DNA of 64,000 bases from Vallitalea sp. (GTDB lineage Bacteria; Bacillota; Clostridia; Lachnospirales; Vallitaleaceae), in contig NZ_JAOARO010000059.1 of NCBI RefSeq assembly GCF_025211055.1, forward strand, positions 62,001 through 126,000, written 5' to 3'. The notes beneath the pieces were generated by a model. That model did no database searches and had not been told where the DNA came from. It saw only the letters and a list, made by a program, of their open reading frames with translations. The number at the start of each line of letters is the position of its first letter. The first letter of the stretch is position 1. This document shows, one piece after another, positions 1-9,934 of the stretch. The translations under genes were made by a program, and so were the position numbers.

Positions 1-312
1 ATGAAGTATCCACCATTCTCGAATTTGTTAGTGTTGTTAATTCAATCCACTAATGAAAAAGAGTTAATTAGAAGATCTTATGAATTAAAAAATGATATAT
101 TATTAGTTGCACCTAGACTGGGGCTGGAAGTTATTGGTCCATCACCAGCTAATGTATCTAAAATTAAAAATAATTATAGAAGAGTAATTTTGTTAAGAAG
201 TATAGGATATAAGGAGTTGATGCAATTCATTAATAGATATATGGAAAGACTTAGTATTAAATACAAAGACATTTCAATACAAATGGATATTAACCCATTG
301 ATTTCATATTAG
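1..312 (+). CDS. priA: Primosomal protein N' (PriA helicase), C-terminal end only
   Basis: This is the last 103 codons of a gene cut by the window edge; the in-frame ATG at position 1 is internal. The opening 'YPPFSNLLVLL' and the ending 'MDINPLISY' match the C-terminal domain of PriA, the 3'-5' DNA helicase that restarts collapsed replication forks by recognising branched DNA and loading DnaB. The helicase motifs and zinc-binding cysteines lie upstream, outside the window. The downstream order def-fmt-rsmB is the normal priA neighbourhood in Firmicutes, which supports the call. Start and total length cannot be judged. Confidence 0.88.
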   Translation: MKYPPFSNLLVLLIQSTNEKELIRRSYELKNDILLVAPRLGLEVIGPSPANVSKIKNNYRRVILLRSIGYKELMQFINRYMERLSIKYKDISIQMDINPLISY

Positions 313-363
313 ATAATATAACTGAATAAATATTTATAAAAATATTAAAGGAGTGTTTTTATA

Positions 364-816
364 ATGGCTTTAAGACAAATAAGAATTGAAGGCGACGAGA
401 TTCTAAGGAAAAATTGTAAAGAGATTAAAGAAATCACAAAAAATATAAAAGTGTTAGCTGAAGATATGATAGAAACTATGAAAAGCGCTAATGGAGTTGG
501 TTTAGCTGGGCCACAAGTAGGAATTTTAAAACAAATAGTGGTTATTGATATTGGAGAGGGTCCAATGGTTCTAATTAACCCTAAGATTGTTAAAACAAAA
601 GGTGAACAAATAAATGCAGAAGGTTGTTTGAGTATTCCAGGAAAATCCGGAGAAGTTAAAAGACCTGTATATGTTAAAGCAGAAGCTTTGAATTTAGATG
701 GAGAAAAGATTGTTATTGAAGGAAGAGATTTATTGGCTATAGCATTATGTCATGAAACAGATCATTTAAAAGGCAGATTATTTATTGATATAGCAGAAAA
801 TATATTACAAGATTAA
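364..816 (+). CDS. def: Peptide deformylase
   Basis: Removes the formyl group from the N-terminal methionine of nascent proteins at the ribosome exit. The 150-residue protein carries all three family motifs: 'GVGLAGPQ' (residues 44-51), 'EGCLS' (86-90, metal-ligand Cys88) and 'HETDH' (130-134, two His ligands plus catalytic Glu131). Length fits a short, type I-like clostridial deformylase. It is preceded by 'aaggagtg' at a good distance from the ATG. It sits directly before fmt, which installs the formyl group on initiator tRNA, so the two opposing steps are co-transcribed; the gap to fmt is only 15 bases. Confidence 0.97.
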   Translation: MALRQIRIEGDEILRKNCKEIKEITKNIKVLAEDMIETMKSANGVGLAGPQVGILKQIVVIDIGEGPMVLINPKIVKTKGEQINAEGCLSIPGKSGEVKRPVYVKAEALNLDGEKIVIEGRDLLAIALCHETDHLKGRLFIDIAENILQD

Positions 817-831
817 AAAGAGGGTGAGAAT

Positions 832-1767
832 TTGAAAGTAGTATTTATGGGAACTCCTGATTTTTCAGTACCTACTTTACAGGAGTTAATCAATTCAGAA
901 CATGAAGTAGTCGCAGTTGTAACTAAACCAGATAAACCAAAAGGAAGAGGTAATAAAGTTCTTTTTACACCTATAAAAGAAGTAGCTATCAGCAATGACA
1001 TAGATGTCTATCAGCCACAAAAACTAAGTGAGAAAGACTTTGTCGAAGCTATGGAACATATTAATCCAGATGTGATAGTTGTTATAGCTTTTGGTAAAAT
1101 ATTGCCTAAGCGTATTCTTGATTTACCTAAGTATGGCTGTATTAATGTTCATGCTTCCTTATTACCTAAATATAGAGGTGCAGGACCTATTCAATGGTCT
1201 ATAATCAACGGTGAAGCTGAAACTGGAATAACAACTATGTATATGGATGTTGGACTAGATACAGGCGATATGCTATTAAAAGAAGCTGTTAAAATAGAAG
1301 ACACAGATACAGGCGGTTCATTACATGATAAATTATCGAATATTGGTGCAAAATTATTGATTAAAACTTTAAAAGAAGTACAAAATAATACTATAAATAG
1401 AGTAAAACAAAATTCAGATGAATCAACATATGCACCTATGCTTGAAAAAAGCTTAGGAAATATTAATTGGGAGAACGAAGCATATAAGATAGAATTGCTT
1501 ATTAGAGGCTTGAATCCATGGCCTAGTGCTTATACTTATCTAGGTAATAAGATACTTAAGATATGGGCAGGTAAAATAATAGAGCATTCATATGACGGTA
1601 AACATGGAGAGATTGTTGATATTCTAAAAGATGGATTTATTGTAAAATGTAAAAAACAATGTATACTGATAAAAGAAGTACAGCTACAAGGTAAAAAAAG
1701 AATGTCAGCTGACGCTTTTTTAAGAGGGTATAAGCTAGAAGTAGGAGAAATTCTAGGAAGGAGATGA
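832..1767 (+). CDS. fmt: Methionyl-tRNA formyltransferase
   Basis: Transfers a formyl group from 10-formyl-tetrahydrofolate to Met-tRNA(fMet), making the bacterial initiator tRNA. The protein has 311 residues, the normal length. The formyltransferase core shows the signature 'NVHASLLPKYRGAGPIQW' (about 105-122) with catalytic Asn/His, and 'MDVGLDTGD' (138-146). The tRNA-binding C-terminal barrel follows ('GLNPWPSAYT'). The start is a TTG, chosen because it lies after 'gagggtgag' and gives the conserved N terminus 'MKVVFMGTPDFSV'. It is between def and a membrane protease gene, with short gaps, in the same operon. Confidence 0.97.
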   Translation: MKVVFMGTPDFSVPTLQELINSEHEVVAVVTKPDKPKGRGNKVLFTPIKEVAISNDIDVYQPQKLSEKDFVEAMEHINPDVIVVIAFGKILPKRILDLPKYGCINVHASLLPKYRGAGPIQWSIINGEAETGITTMYMDVGLDTGDMLLKEAVKIEDTDTGGSLHDKLSNIGAKLLIKTLKEVQNNTINRVKQNSDESTYAPMLEKSLGNINWENEAYKIELLIRGLNPWPSAYTYLGNKILKIWAGKIIEHSYDGKHGEIVDILKDGFIVKCKKQCILIKEVQLQGKKRMSADAFLRGYKLEVGEILGRR

Positions 1768-1771
1768 TAGC

Positions 1772-2473
1772 ATGAGAGGAATTGGCACATATGGTCTTTT
1801 TTATGACCCTACATTCGTTATATTGATACCTGCTATGCTTTTGTCTTTGTATGCTCAATCAAAGGTAGCATCTACATTCAAAAAATACTCTGGTTATAGA
1901 AATTCACGAGGGTATACAGGTAAGGATGTTGCAGAAATGATATTGAGGCAAGCAGGAATTTATGATGTAAGAGTAGAACATGTGAGAGGTAGATTAACTG
2001 ATCACTACGATCCAAGATCAAAAGTATTAAAATTATCAGATGCAGTATATAATAACCAATCTATTGCTGCAGTTGGAGTTGCGGCACATGAATGTGGTCA
2101 TGCTATTCAACATAATACAGGATATACTTTTTTGAAGATAAGACATGCAATTTTCCCTGTTGTTAACATATCATCAAAACTAGCGTTTCCTATAATATTA
2201 GTTGGTTTGATTGCGAACATATTTTTCCTGAAATTAGGTATTATATTATTTGCAGCAGTAGTATTGTTTCAATTGGTTACTTTACCAGTTGAATTCAATG
2301 CTTCCAATCGTGCAATAGGAATATTGGAGTCTAGTGCTTATCTTTCTCATGAAGAGATAGTACCAGCAAAAAAAGTATTATCAGCAGCAGCCCTCACTTA
2401 TGTTGCTGCAGCAGCAGCTTCAATATCTAGTTTGTTAAGATTACTGCTAATAGCAGGTAGAAGAAATGACTAA
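1772..2473 (+). CDS. Membrane zinc metallopeptidase, YugP family
   Basis: A 233-residue membrane protein with the zincin motif 'HECGH' at residues 106-110 (two His ligands, catalytic Glu). One hydrophobic helix lies near residues 11-30 and two more around 130-170, with a hydrophobic tail rich in alanine. This matches the YugP/DUF2268-like neutral zinc peptidase family found next to fmt and rsmB in many clostridia. The substrate is not known; a role in membrane protein turnover is an inference. It begins 4 bases after the fmt stop, with 'ggaaggagatgat' overlapping the fmt end as ribosome binding site, indicating translational coupling. Confidence 0.85.
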   Translation: MRGIGTYGLFYDPTFVILIPAMLLSLYAQSKVASTFKKYSGYRNSRGYTGKDVAEMILRQAGIYDVRVEHVRGRLTDHYDPRSKVLKLSDAVYNNQSIAAVGVAAHECGHAIQHNTGYTFLKIRHAIFPVVNISSKLAFPIILVGLIANIFFLKLGIILFAAVVLFQLVTLPVEFNASNRAIGILESSAYLSHEEIVPAKKVLSAAALTYVAAAAASISSLLRLLLIAGRRND

Positions 2474-2497
2474 AAAGATGAGTACTCGGGGGTAGAA

Positions 2498-3871
2498 ATG
2501 ACAAAAGTGAGTAATGATAAGACAAATAAGATTAATGCTAGGAATGTAGCGTTAGAGATTATCACAAGCATATTTGAAGATAAAGCATACACTAATATTG
2601 CTATTGATAAGTATTTCAAGAATCATAATAATATATCAAAGATAGATAGAGCGTTTATAACTAGAATCGTAGAAGGTACAGTTGAACATGTAATAACTAT
2701 AGATTATATAATCAATAGATTTTCTAAGACAAAAACTAGAAAAATGAAAAAAATCATATTATATATTTTAAGACTATCTGTTTATCAGATAAAATACATG
2801 GATAAAGTACCAGTATCAGCTGTCTGTAATGAAGCTGTCAAATTAGCTAAGAAAAGAAAATTAAGTGGTCTATCTGGATTTGTTAATGGTGTATCAAGGA
2901 ATATAGCACGAAATATAGATTCTATACAATATCCTAATGAAAATAATGAACCAGTTAAATATCTATCCATAGTGTATTCTTTTCCAATGTGGATTATTGA
3001 ATTATGGTTAGAACATTATGATTATGAAACCGTTAAAGTAATGTGTATCAATAGTAATAAAGCTGTTAAAACCAATATTAGATGTAATCTAACAAAGACT
3101 AATAAACAAGAGTTAAAGAAGCAATTACAGGATTCTAATGTAGATGTAGAAGAAGGGAAGTTGCTTAATTATGCCATGAAGATTAGTAATTATAACAATA
3201 TTAGAGGTCTGGAAGCTTTTACTCAAGGTAGATTTACCATACAGGATGAAAGTTCTATGTTAGTGGCTCAGTTGGCAGATCCAAAAGAGAATAACTTAGT
3301 CATTGATGTATGTGCTGCACCAGGAGGGAAAACAACTCATTTTGCAGAAAAGATGAATAATACTGGAAGGGTTGTTTCTAGAGATATTTATCCTAAGAAA
3401 TTACAGTTGATTGATGAAAATGTAAGAAGATTACAGCTATATAATGTTGATATAGAAGAGTATAATGCATTAGAGATTGATAGTTCAATGATAGATCAAG
3501 CTGATATAGTAATAGCAGATGTACCATGTTCAGGACTTGGAATAATAAGAAAAAAACCTGATATTAAATATAATGTAGAAAAAAAAGATATAGATAATTT
3601 GATCAATATTCAAAGGAGTATATTAAAAGTTGTTTGCAAATATGTAAAAACAGGTGGTATACTTATGTATAGCACATGTACTGTTAATCCAGAGGAAAAT
3701 ATTGAGAATATTAAGTGGTTCATTGATAATTTCCCTTTTGAATTAGTTGATTTTAAGGATAATTTCCCTAATATAATTAATAATAATAACAAAGGGTATA
3801 TTCAATTATTACCTGGATTCTATGATACAGATGGTTTCTTCATAGCTAAACTGAAAAGAATAGGGAATTAG
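2498..3871 (+). CDS. rsmB: 16S rRNA (cytosine-967-C5) methyltransferase
   Basis: Methylates C967 of 16S rRNA using S-adenosylmethionine. The N-terminal part (about residues 13-145) is the NusB-like RNA-binding domain. The C-terminal Rossmann domain has the SAM-binding 'CAAPGGK' (272-278), 'DVPCSG' with Cys344, and 'STCT' with catalytic Cys394, the two-cysteine arrangement of m5C RNA methyltransferases. The 457-residue length is typical. It sits between the membrane protease and rlmN, so two rRNA methyltransferases are adjacent. The preceding 'cgggggtag' provides a plausible ribosome binding site. Confidence 0.96.
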   Translation: MTKVSNDKTNKINARNVALEIITSIFEDKAYTNIAIDKYFKNHNNISKIDRAFITRIVEGTVEHVITIDYIINRFSKTKTRKMKKIILYILRLSVYQIKYMDKVPVSAVCNEAVKLAKKRKLSGLSGFVNGVSRNIARNIDSIQYPNENNEPVKYLSIVYSFPMWIIELWLEHYDYETVKVMCINSNKAVKTNIRCNLTKTNKQELKKQLQDSNVDVEEGKLLNYAMKISNYNNIRGLEAFTQGRFTIQDESSMLVAQLADPKENNLVIDVCAAPGGKTTHFAEKMNNTGRVVSRDIYPKKLQLIDENVRRLQLYNVDIEEYNALEIDSSMIDQADIVIADVPCSGLGIIRKKPDIKYNVEKKDIDNLINIQRSILKVVCKYVKTGGILMYSTCTVNPEENIENIKWFIDNFPFELVDFKDNFPNIINNNNKGYIQLLPGFYDTDGFFIAKLKRIGN

Positions 3872-3896
3872 AACATAATGGAAGGAATAGTAGAAT

Positions 3897-4946
3897 TTGA
3901 ATGATAAGATTGATATTTTATCAATGTCCATGGATGAATTGATAGAATTTTTGGAAAAAATAGGTGAAAAGAAATTTAGAGCTAAACAGATATATGGGTG
4001 GTTACATGAAAAAAGAGTATCCTCTTTCTCTGAGATGACCAATATATCTAAAGTATTACAAGATAAATTAGCTGTTAATTGTAATATAGTGACACTTCGT
4101 GAAGTTAAAAAATTAGAGTCAAAAGACGGAACTAGAAAGTATTTGTTTGAATTAAATGACCATCATGTAGTTGAGAGTGTTTTCATGTCTTATAAGCATG
4201 GTAATTCAGTATGTATATCTTCTCAGGTTGGATGTAGGATGGGATGTAAATTCTGTGCATCCACTATCGGGGGATTGAAAAGGAATTTGACAGTTTCTGA
4301 GATGCTGGGACAAGTATATGAAATAAACAGAATAAGTGGTAAGAGAATATCTAATATAGTTATTATGGGGACTGGTGAGCCTTTAGATAATTATGATGTT
4401 CTGATAAAGTTTATTAAGATTATTAACTCAGAGGAAGGAATGAATATTAGTCAAAGAAATATTACTGTATCTACTTGTGGTATCATTGAAAAGATAAATG
4501 AGATAGCTGATGAAAATCTTAAGATTACTTTGGCTATATCATTACATGCTCCCAATAATTCAATTAGAAAAACTATGATGCCTATTGCTAATGCATATGA
4601 CTATGATTTATTAATTAAGGCATGTAAAGATTATGTTAAGAAAACTAAGAGAAGGATTACATTTGAATATAGTTTAGTAAAAGGTGTTAATGATGGGATA
4701 GAATGTGCTAAGGAATTATCAAAAGTGTTAAAAGGAATTTTATGTCATGTTAATCTAATACCAGTTAATCAGGTAGAAGAAAGAAGTTATAGACATAGTA
4801 GCAAAGACACTATACTTGCGTTCAAAAATATATTGGAAAAACATAAAATACCTACTACTATTAGACGAGAATTGGGAAGTGACATTGACGCAGCTTGTGG
4901 ACAACTTAGAAGAAGTTACACCAAAGACAAAAATATGAAAGTATAA
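3897..4946 (+). CDS. rlmN: Dual-specificity 23S rRNA/tRNA C2-adenine methyltransferase RlmN
   Basis: A radical SAM enzyme that methylates C2 of A2503 in 23S rRNA and A37 in some tRNAs, affecting decoding and the exit tunnel. The [4Fe-4S] triad 'CRMGCKFC' is at Cys113, Cys117 and Cys120; the C-terminal mechanistic cysteine is Cys334 in 'DAACGQLR'. 'GTGEPLDNYD' is the SAM-contact GEP motif. The 349-residue length is normal. The start is TTG; an ATG 19 bases upstream is out of frame. The same rsmB-rlmN-prpC-prkC order occurs in many Firmicutes. Confidence 0.97.
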   Translation: MNDKIDILSMSMDELIEFLEKIGEKKFRAKQIYGWLHEKRVSSFSEMTNISKVLQDKLAVNCNIVTLREVKKLESKDGTRKYLFELNDHHVVESVFMSYKHGNSVCISSQVGCRMGCKFCASTIGGLKRNLTVSEMLGQVYEINRISGKRISNIVIMGTGEPLDNYDVLIKFIKIINSEEGMNISQRNITVSTCGIIEKINEIADENLKITLAISLHAPNNSIRKTMMPIANAYDYDLLIKACKDYVKKTKRRITFEYSLVKGVNDGIECAKELSKVLKGILCHVNLIPVNQVEERSYRHSSKDTILAFKNILEKHKIPTTIRRELGSDIDAACGQLRRSYTKDKNMKV

Positions 4947-4983
4947 TTATTTTAATAAACTGGTAATACTTATAGGAGGTTAT

Positions 4984-5706
4984 ATGAAAGCTATAGGGAA
5001 AACCCATAAAGGGAAAATAAGGAATATAAATCAAGATAGTTTTTACATTTCTAATGAAAAAATTGGAAACCTTCCTAATCTTTATATAATTGCTGATGGG
5101 ATGGGAGGACATAAAGCAGGAGAGTATGCTTCAATGTATGCTGTTGAAGAATTTGTTAGTTATGTTAAGACAAATGAATACCCACATATTTCAGATACTT
5201 TTATTAATGGTATAAATTACATAAATGAAATAATTCATAATAAATCATTGGCAGATGAGAATTTTTTAGGTATGGGTACAACATTTATTGTTTGCTCAGT
5301 TGAAGATAATAAATTATTTGTTGCTAATGTAGGAGATAGTAGATTATATTTAATCAATAATGCAATTATTCAAATTACAGAAGATCATTCATTAGTTGAA
5401 GAAATGATTAAATGTGGTAAGCTTTCAAGAGGTCAAAGTAAAAATCATCCAAATAAAAATATTATTACTAGAGCTGTTGGTGCAGATGAAACTGTAAAAT
5501 GTGATATATTTACCTTGAACATAACTAGTGAGGAATTTATCCTAATGTGTTCAGATGGTTTGACCAATATGTTAGAAGATGATACAATTCTCCAAGTGGT
5601 TGGTTCTGATAAAAAACTTGATGAAAAGCTTGATGAACTGATTGAACTTGCCCTTCATAATGGAGGAACTGATAATATAGCAGCTGTATTAATAAAAGGG
5701 GAATGA
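4984..5706 (+). CDS. prpC: PP2C-family serine/threonine phosphatase (Stp/PrpC)
   Basis: A Mn/Mg-dependent PPM/PP2C phosphatase that reverses phosphorylation by the kinase encoded next door. Visible motifs are 'NQDS' (about 16-19), 'ADGMGGH' (37-43, metal-binding Asp38), 'GDSRLYL', 'SDGLTNML' and 'GGTDNIA' near the C terminus, in the order expected for the bacterial stand-alone enzyme. It has 240 residues and no membrane segment, so it is cytoplasmic. A clear 'aggaggt' precedes the ATG. It is followed after 11 bases by prkC, the usual phosphatase-kinase pair regulating cell wall growth, spore germination and translation. Confidence 0.96.
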   Translation: MKAIGKTHKGKIRNINQDSFYISNEKIGNLPNLYIIADGMGGHKAGEYASMYAVEEFVSYVKTNEYPHISDTFINGINYINEIIHNKSLADENFLGMGTTFIVCSVEDNKLFVANVGDSRLYLINNAIIQITEDHSLVEEMIKCGKLSRGQSKNHPNKNIITRAVGADETVKCDIFTLNITSEEFILMCSDGLTNMLEDDTILQVVGSDKKLDEKLDELIELALHNGGTDNIAAVLIKGE

Positions 5707-5717
5707 GGTGACATGGT

Positions 5718-7631
5718 ATGTTGCAGCCAGGAGTAATTTTAAGTGGTAGATATGAAATAATTGAAAAAGTTGGTTCAGGCGGTATGTCTATTGTATATAA
5801 AGCTAAATGTAATAAACTAGAGAGATTTGTAGCCATAAAAGTTTTGAGAGATGAATTTTGCTTGGATGAAGAATTCGTTAGAAGATTCAAAGTGGAGGCT
5901 CAATCAGCAGCTAGTTTATCACATAACAATATTGTGAATATATATGACGTAGGAAATGATAAAAACATTTATTATATAGTAATGGAATTATTAGAAGGAA
6001 TTACTCTAAAGGAGTATATTAAGAATAATGCGCCATTGACTGATGCTGAAACTATCAAAATTGCTGCATCTATTGCTTCAGCGTTAGAACATGCACATGA
6101 AAATCATATTATACATAGGGATATCAAGCCTCAAAATATCATCATTACAAAAGATGGTATTGCAAAAGTAGCTGATTTTGGTATTGCCAGAGTAGCTACA
6201 GATAAGACTATTGTAGCCCCTACTAATGCAAGTGGTTCAGTTCACTATATATCGCCAGAACAAGCTAGAGGTGGTTTTTGTGATGAAAAAAGTGACTTGT
6301 ATTCCCTAGGTATCACTATGTATGAAATGGCTACAGGAACATTACCTTATCAAGCTGAAAGTCCAGTTTCAGTAGCTCTTCTTCATATAAATGAGGATCT
6401 ACCAAGTCCAAGAGAGAAAAATCCTAATATTACTAAATGTCTTGAATCAATAATAATCAAGTCTACTTTGAAGAAAACTGAATTTAGATATTCCAGTGCA
6501 GATGAGTTAATGGAGGATCTAAAAAAAGCGAATATATCACCCAAAGAAGATTTTGTTGACATAAAGATTGTTGATGATTCACCTACTCTCTTTATGTCTG
6601 ATAATGATATGAAAAAGATATGGAAAGAAAAAGATAATAATACTGTTACCGAGAAAAAATCCAAACTTGAGAAAGTTGTAGTGTTTCTAGGGGTGGTTTC
6701 GGCTATTGTTTTGGTGTCAATAGTTTCATATTTTGTGTTTAATAGTATAAAAGCAAAACTACAGCCAGTAGAAGTGTTAATACCTGATGTACAAGGTATG
6801 TTGCTGTCCGATGCAAAGAAATTGTTAGAAGAGAAGCATTTAACAATTGATGTTACAGAAAGAATATATGATGATACTTATGATATGGATAAAATTATTT
6901 CACAGATTCCAGAAGAAAATACAGTTGCTGAAAAAAATCAGATTGTTAAATTAACTGTAAGCAAAGGAATCCAGACTTTTGAAGTACCTGATGTTCGGAG
7001 TGTAAAATTTACTACAGCACAAAGTATTATACAGGGAAGACATCTTACTTATAAGATAGAAAGAGAATATCATGACTCTATACCTCTTGGTATTGTTATC
7101 AGGCAATATCCGGACACTGGAACCAAATTGAAGAAAGGTGAAGTTGTCACTATCTTTGTAAGTAAAGGAAAAGAAGAAAAAACAGTTATTGTACCTAATT
7201 TGAAAGAGTTAACTGAACAACAAGCTGTAAATAAGTTAAACAAGACTAATCTAGAATTGGGAAATGTAACTAGGATTAATCATGATACAGTAGCTAAAGG
7301 TAAGATCATTAATCAGACTGTTGATCCTGGAGAAGAGGTAAAAGAAAATTATGTTATAGATATTGCTATTAGTTTAGGTAGAAAGATTAGTATTATCCAT
7401 ACTGAAACTATAAATAATATATTTGACCCTAATCAGACTGAAGGTCAGTTGAAAGCGGTTCTAGTTAATAAAGGCAAGGAAAGTGTTGTGTTCAACAAAT
7501 TGGTTAAAAGTGAAGATTTCCCATTGCCAATTATTGTTTCTGGTGAGGGAGATGCAATCATTAAGATTTATCTTAACGATGTGTATCAGTATGAAAACCC
7601 TTTTGTTTTTACTAAAGAGGAGGCTAATTAA
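5718..7631 (+). CDS. prkC: Membrane serine/threonine protein kinase with three PASTA domains
   Basis: The N-terminal Hanks-type kinase (about 10-270) has the glycine loop 'VGSGGMS', Lys41, 'HRDIKPQN' (133-140), 'DFG' (153-155) and 'SPEQARG'. A single membrane helix spans about 320-341, followed by three extracellular PASTA repeats (about 353-418, 421-485, 488-555) that in this family bind peptidoglycan fragments, and a C-terminal extension of about 80 residues that I do not recognise. PrkC/PknB kinases couple cell wall state to growth, metabolism and germination. The activation loop is rich in Thr/Ser ('TDKTIVAPTNASGS'), typical autophosphorylation sites. The stop overlaps the rsgA start by one base. 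Confidence 0.96.
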   Translation: MLQPGVILSGRYEIIEKVGSGGMSIVYKAKCNKLERFVAIKVLRDEFCLDEEFVRRFKVEAQSAASLSHNNIVNIYDVGNDKNIYYIVMELLEGITLKEYIKNNAPLTDAETIKIAASIASALEHAHENHIIHRDIKPQNIIITKDGIAKVADFGIARVATDKTIVAPTNASGSVHYISPEQARGGFCDEKSDLYSLGITMYEMATGTLPYQAESPVSVALLHINEDLPSPREKNPNITKCLESIIIKSTLKKTEFRYSSADELMEDLKKANISPKEDFVDIKIVDDSPTLFMSDNDMKKIWKEKDNNTVTEKKSKLEKVVVFLGVVSAIVLVSIVSYFVFNSIKAKLQPVEVLIPDVQGMLLSDAKKLLEEKHLTIDVTERIYDDTYDMDKIISQIPEENTVAEKNQIVKLTVSKGIQTFEVPDVRSVKFTTAQSIIQGRHLTYKIEREYHDSIPLGIVIRQYPDTGTKLKKGEVVTIFVSKGKEEKTVIVPNLKELTEQQAVNKLNKTNLELGNVTRINHDTVAKGKIINQTVDPGEEVKENYVIDIAISLGRKISIIHTETINNIFDPNQTEGQLKAVLVNKGKESVVFNKLVKSEDFPLPIIVSGEGDAIIKIYLNDVYQYENPFVFTKEEAN

Positions 7632-8509
7632 TGGTAGGTAAAATCATTAAAGGAATTGCAGGATTTTACTATATACACGTACCTGGGAAGGGTATATTTG
7701 AATGTAAGGCCAGAGGTATTTTTAGAAATAAGAAGATAAAGCCTCTTATTGGCGATAACGTGGAGATTAGTATATTAGAAAATGAAGATATGAAGGGAAA
7801 TATATTAGAGATTCTACCTAGAAAAAATAGCTTGATTAGACCTACAGTCGCTAATATTGATCAAGTTGTTATTGTTTTCGCAGTGGAGAATCCAAAACCC
7901 AACTTTAATTTACTTGATAAGTTTTTAATAACGGCAGAAAGAGAAAATATATGTGTAGTCATATGTTTTAATAAAGTTGACACTATATCTGATGAAGATT
8001 TAGATGAGATAAAAAATATCTATAAAGATACAGGATATGATGTGTTGTTGACTAGCGCAACAAAAGATATAGGAATATCACCACTCAGAGAAATATTGTA
8101 TGATAAAACTACAGTGTTTGCAGGACCTTCAGGTGTAGGAAAATCATCTATACTTAATCTAATTCAATCAGTGGAGATGCTTGAAACTGGTGAAGTCAGT
8201 GAAAAAATCAAAAGAGGTAAGCATACTACCAGACATGCGACCCTTTTAGCTTTTGATAAGGATAGTTATGTTGTGGATACACCTGGTTTTAGTTCTTTAT
8301 ATATTGACGAGATTCAAAAAGAAGATCTAAAGAATTATTTCATTGAATTTAAAAAGTATGAAGATAACTGTAAATTCTATGGGTGTAATCATATAAGTGA
8401 ACCTGATTGTGCAGTTAAACATGCACTTAAAAATGGTGAAATCAGTAAACTTAGATATGAAAGTTATAAAATGCTATATGATGAATTAAAAGATATTAGG
8501 AGATGGTAA
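7631..8509 (+). CDS. rsgA: Small ribosomal subunit maturation GTPase RsgA
   Basis: A circularly permuted GTPase that checks and releases factors from late 30S assembly intermediates. The permuted order is visible: G4 'FNKVD' (113-117) before G1 'GPSGVGKS' (165-172) and G3 'DTPGF' (216-220). An N-terminal OB fold (1-70) and a C-terminal zinc site (Cys247, Cys252, His254, Cys260) complete the family architecture. It has 292 residues. The ATG overlaps the prkC stop in 'taatg', so translation is coupled. Placement after prkC and before rpe is standard in Firmicutes. Confidence 0.97.
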   Translation: MVGKIIKGIAGFYYIHVPGKGIFECKARGIFRNKKIKPLIGDNVEISILENEDMKGNILEILPRKNSLIRPTVANIDQVVIVFAVENPKPNFNLLDKFLITAERENICVVICFNKVDTISDEDLDEIKNIYKDTGYDVLLTSATKDIGISPLREILYDKTTVFAGPSGVGKSSILNLIQSVEMLETGEVSEKIKRGKHTTRHATLLAFDKDSYVVDTPGFSSLYIDEIQKEDLKNYFIEFKKYEDNCKFYGCNHISEPDCAVKHALKNGEISKLRYESYKMLYDELKDIRRW

Positions 8510-8510
8510 A

Positions 8511-9167
8511 ATGATTAAGATTGCACCTTCAATTTTAGCAGCAGATTTTGCGAATTTAGGACATGATATTAAAAGAATTGATGAAGCAGGATGTGAGTAT
8601 GTTCACATCGATGTTATGGATGGGTCATTTGTTCCTAATATTTCATTTGGAGTACCTATTATTAAGAGTATAAGAGAGTATACAGATAAAGTATTTGATG
8701 TTCATTTGATGATTGATGAACCAAGCAGATATATAAAAGATTTTAAAGAAGCAGGAGCAGATATAATAACAGTACATGCAGAAGCTTGTAAACATCTTCA
8801 TAGTACTATTGCTTTAATAAAGAGTTATGGTCTTAAGGCAGCTGTATCACTTAATCCTGCTACTTCTATCAGTACATTAGAATATATTATCGATGAGCTT
8901 GATATGGTGTTGGTTATGTCAGTAAATCCAGGTTTTGGTGGTCAGAAATTCATAGAATCATCATTACATAAAATAAGTACCATCAAAGATGTTATTTGTG
9001 GTAGAGGATTAAAATGTGATATTCAGGTAGATGGTGGAATATCATTGGATAATGTAAAAAAAGTTGTTAATGCTGGAGCTAATGTGATTGTTGCAGGTTC
9101 AGCAATATATAATTCAGAAGATATAAATAGTACGATTAAAGCTTTTAGAGAGGTTTGTGAGAATTAA
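8511..9167 (+). CDS. rpe: Ribulose-phosphate 3-epimerase
   Basis: Interconverts ribulose 5-phosphate and xylulose 5-phosphate in the pentose phosphate pathway. The TIM-barrel protein (218 residues, normal) shows the N-terminal '[10 protein letters not shown]', metal-binding '[13 protein letters not shown]', 'DVHLMI', 'VNPGFGGQ' and the phosphate-binding 'QVDGGI' and 'VAGSAIY'. It starts 1 base after rsgA with 'aggagatgg' as ribosome binding site inside the rsgA end. Its conserved position between rsgA and thiN seems to be an operon-history association rather than a pathway link. Confidence 0.97.
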   Translation: MIKIAPSILAADFANLGHDIKRIDEAGCEYVHIDVMDGSFVPNISFGVPIIKSIREYTDKVFDVHLMIDEPSRYIKDFKEAGADIITVHAEACKHLHSTIALIKSYGLKAAVSLNPATSISTLEYIIDELDMVLVMSVNPGFGGQKFIESSLHKISTIKDVICGRGLKCDIQVDGGISLDNVKKVVNAGANVIVAGSAIYNSEDINSTIKAFREVCEN

Positions 9168-9169
9168 AT

Positions 9170-9811
9170 ATGAAAACACTAATTGTTACAGGGGGAACTA
9201 TAGATTTAACTTTTCTGAAGAATTGTATCACTAGTAACCAATATGATTATATAATAGGTGTAGATAAAGGGGCCCAGTACTTATTTAATGCAGGGATACA
9301 ACCTAATCTAATAGTTGGAGATTTTGATTCAATTAGTCAGGAAGTTATTAATGAATTGACTAAGGAGCCTAGTATAAAAGTGAATAGATTTATTGCTGAA
9401 AAGGATGAAACCGATACACATCTAGCAATAATGGAAGCAATTCATATAGGTAGTACCCATATTGATTTGTTTGGTGGAATTGGTACTAGAATGGACCATA
9501 CTATAGCAAATATTCATATTTTAATGATACCTCTTGAAAAAAGAATCAAATGCAGGATAATAAATAATAATAACATCATAAGTCTTATTGACAAGACTAC
9601 TTATTTCTTTAAAAATGATTATAAATACATATCTTTGATTCCGTTAACTAATACAGTTATAGGAATTTCTACAAAAGGATTAAAGTATGAACTTAATGGC
9701 TATACTATGAAACAAGGAATTTCAATAGGTATTAGTAATGAATTTATTAAGGATAAAGCTACAGTCAGTCTTACTAATGGTATCCTAATTGTAATACGTT
9801 CAAGAGATTAA
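9170..9811 (+). CDS. thiN: Thiamine pyrophosphokinase
   Basis: Transfers pyrophosphate from ATP to thiamine, producing the cofactor thiamine diphosphate. The N-terminal half has 'VTGGTID', 'GVDKGAQYL' and 'VGDFDSIS', and the conserved acidic patch 'EKDETDTHLA', all family signatures. It has 213 residues, the normal size. The C-terminal beta domain forms the thiamine site. The gene starts 2 bases after rpe, the last recognised enzyme of this long operon. The same rsgA-rpe-thiN order occurs in Bacillus and many clostridia. Confidence 0.95.
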   Translation: MKTLIVTGGTIDLTFLKNCITSNQYDYIIGVDKGAQYLFNAGIQPNLIVGDFDSISQEVINELTKEPSIKVNRFIAEKDETDTHLAIMEAIHIGSTHIDLFGGIGTRMDHTIANIHILMIPLEKRIKCRIINNNNIISLIDKTTYFFKNDYKYISLIPLTNTVIGISTKGLKYELNGYTMKQGISIGISNEFIKDKATVSLTNGILIVIRSRD

Positions 9812-9934
9812 TAATATATAATTACTATAGTGACTGTTGTTTCTATAGATAATTGAGAAGTTATTATAGTATTTAGTTATCAAATATATAATCTAAACAT
9901 ATAATGTAATAATAAGTTATGTATGGTGAAAGTA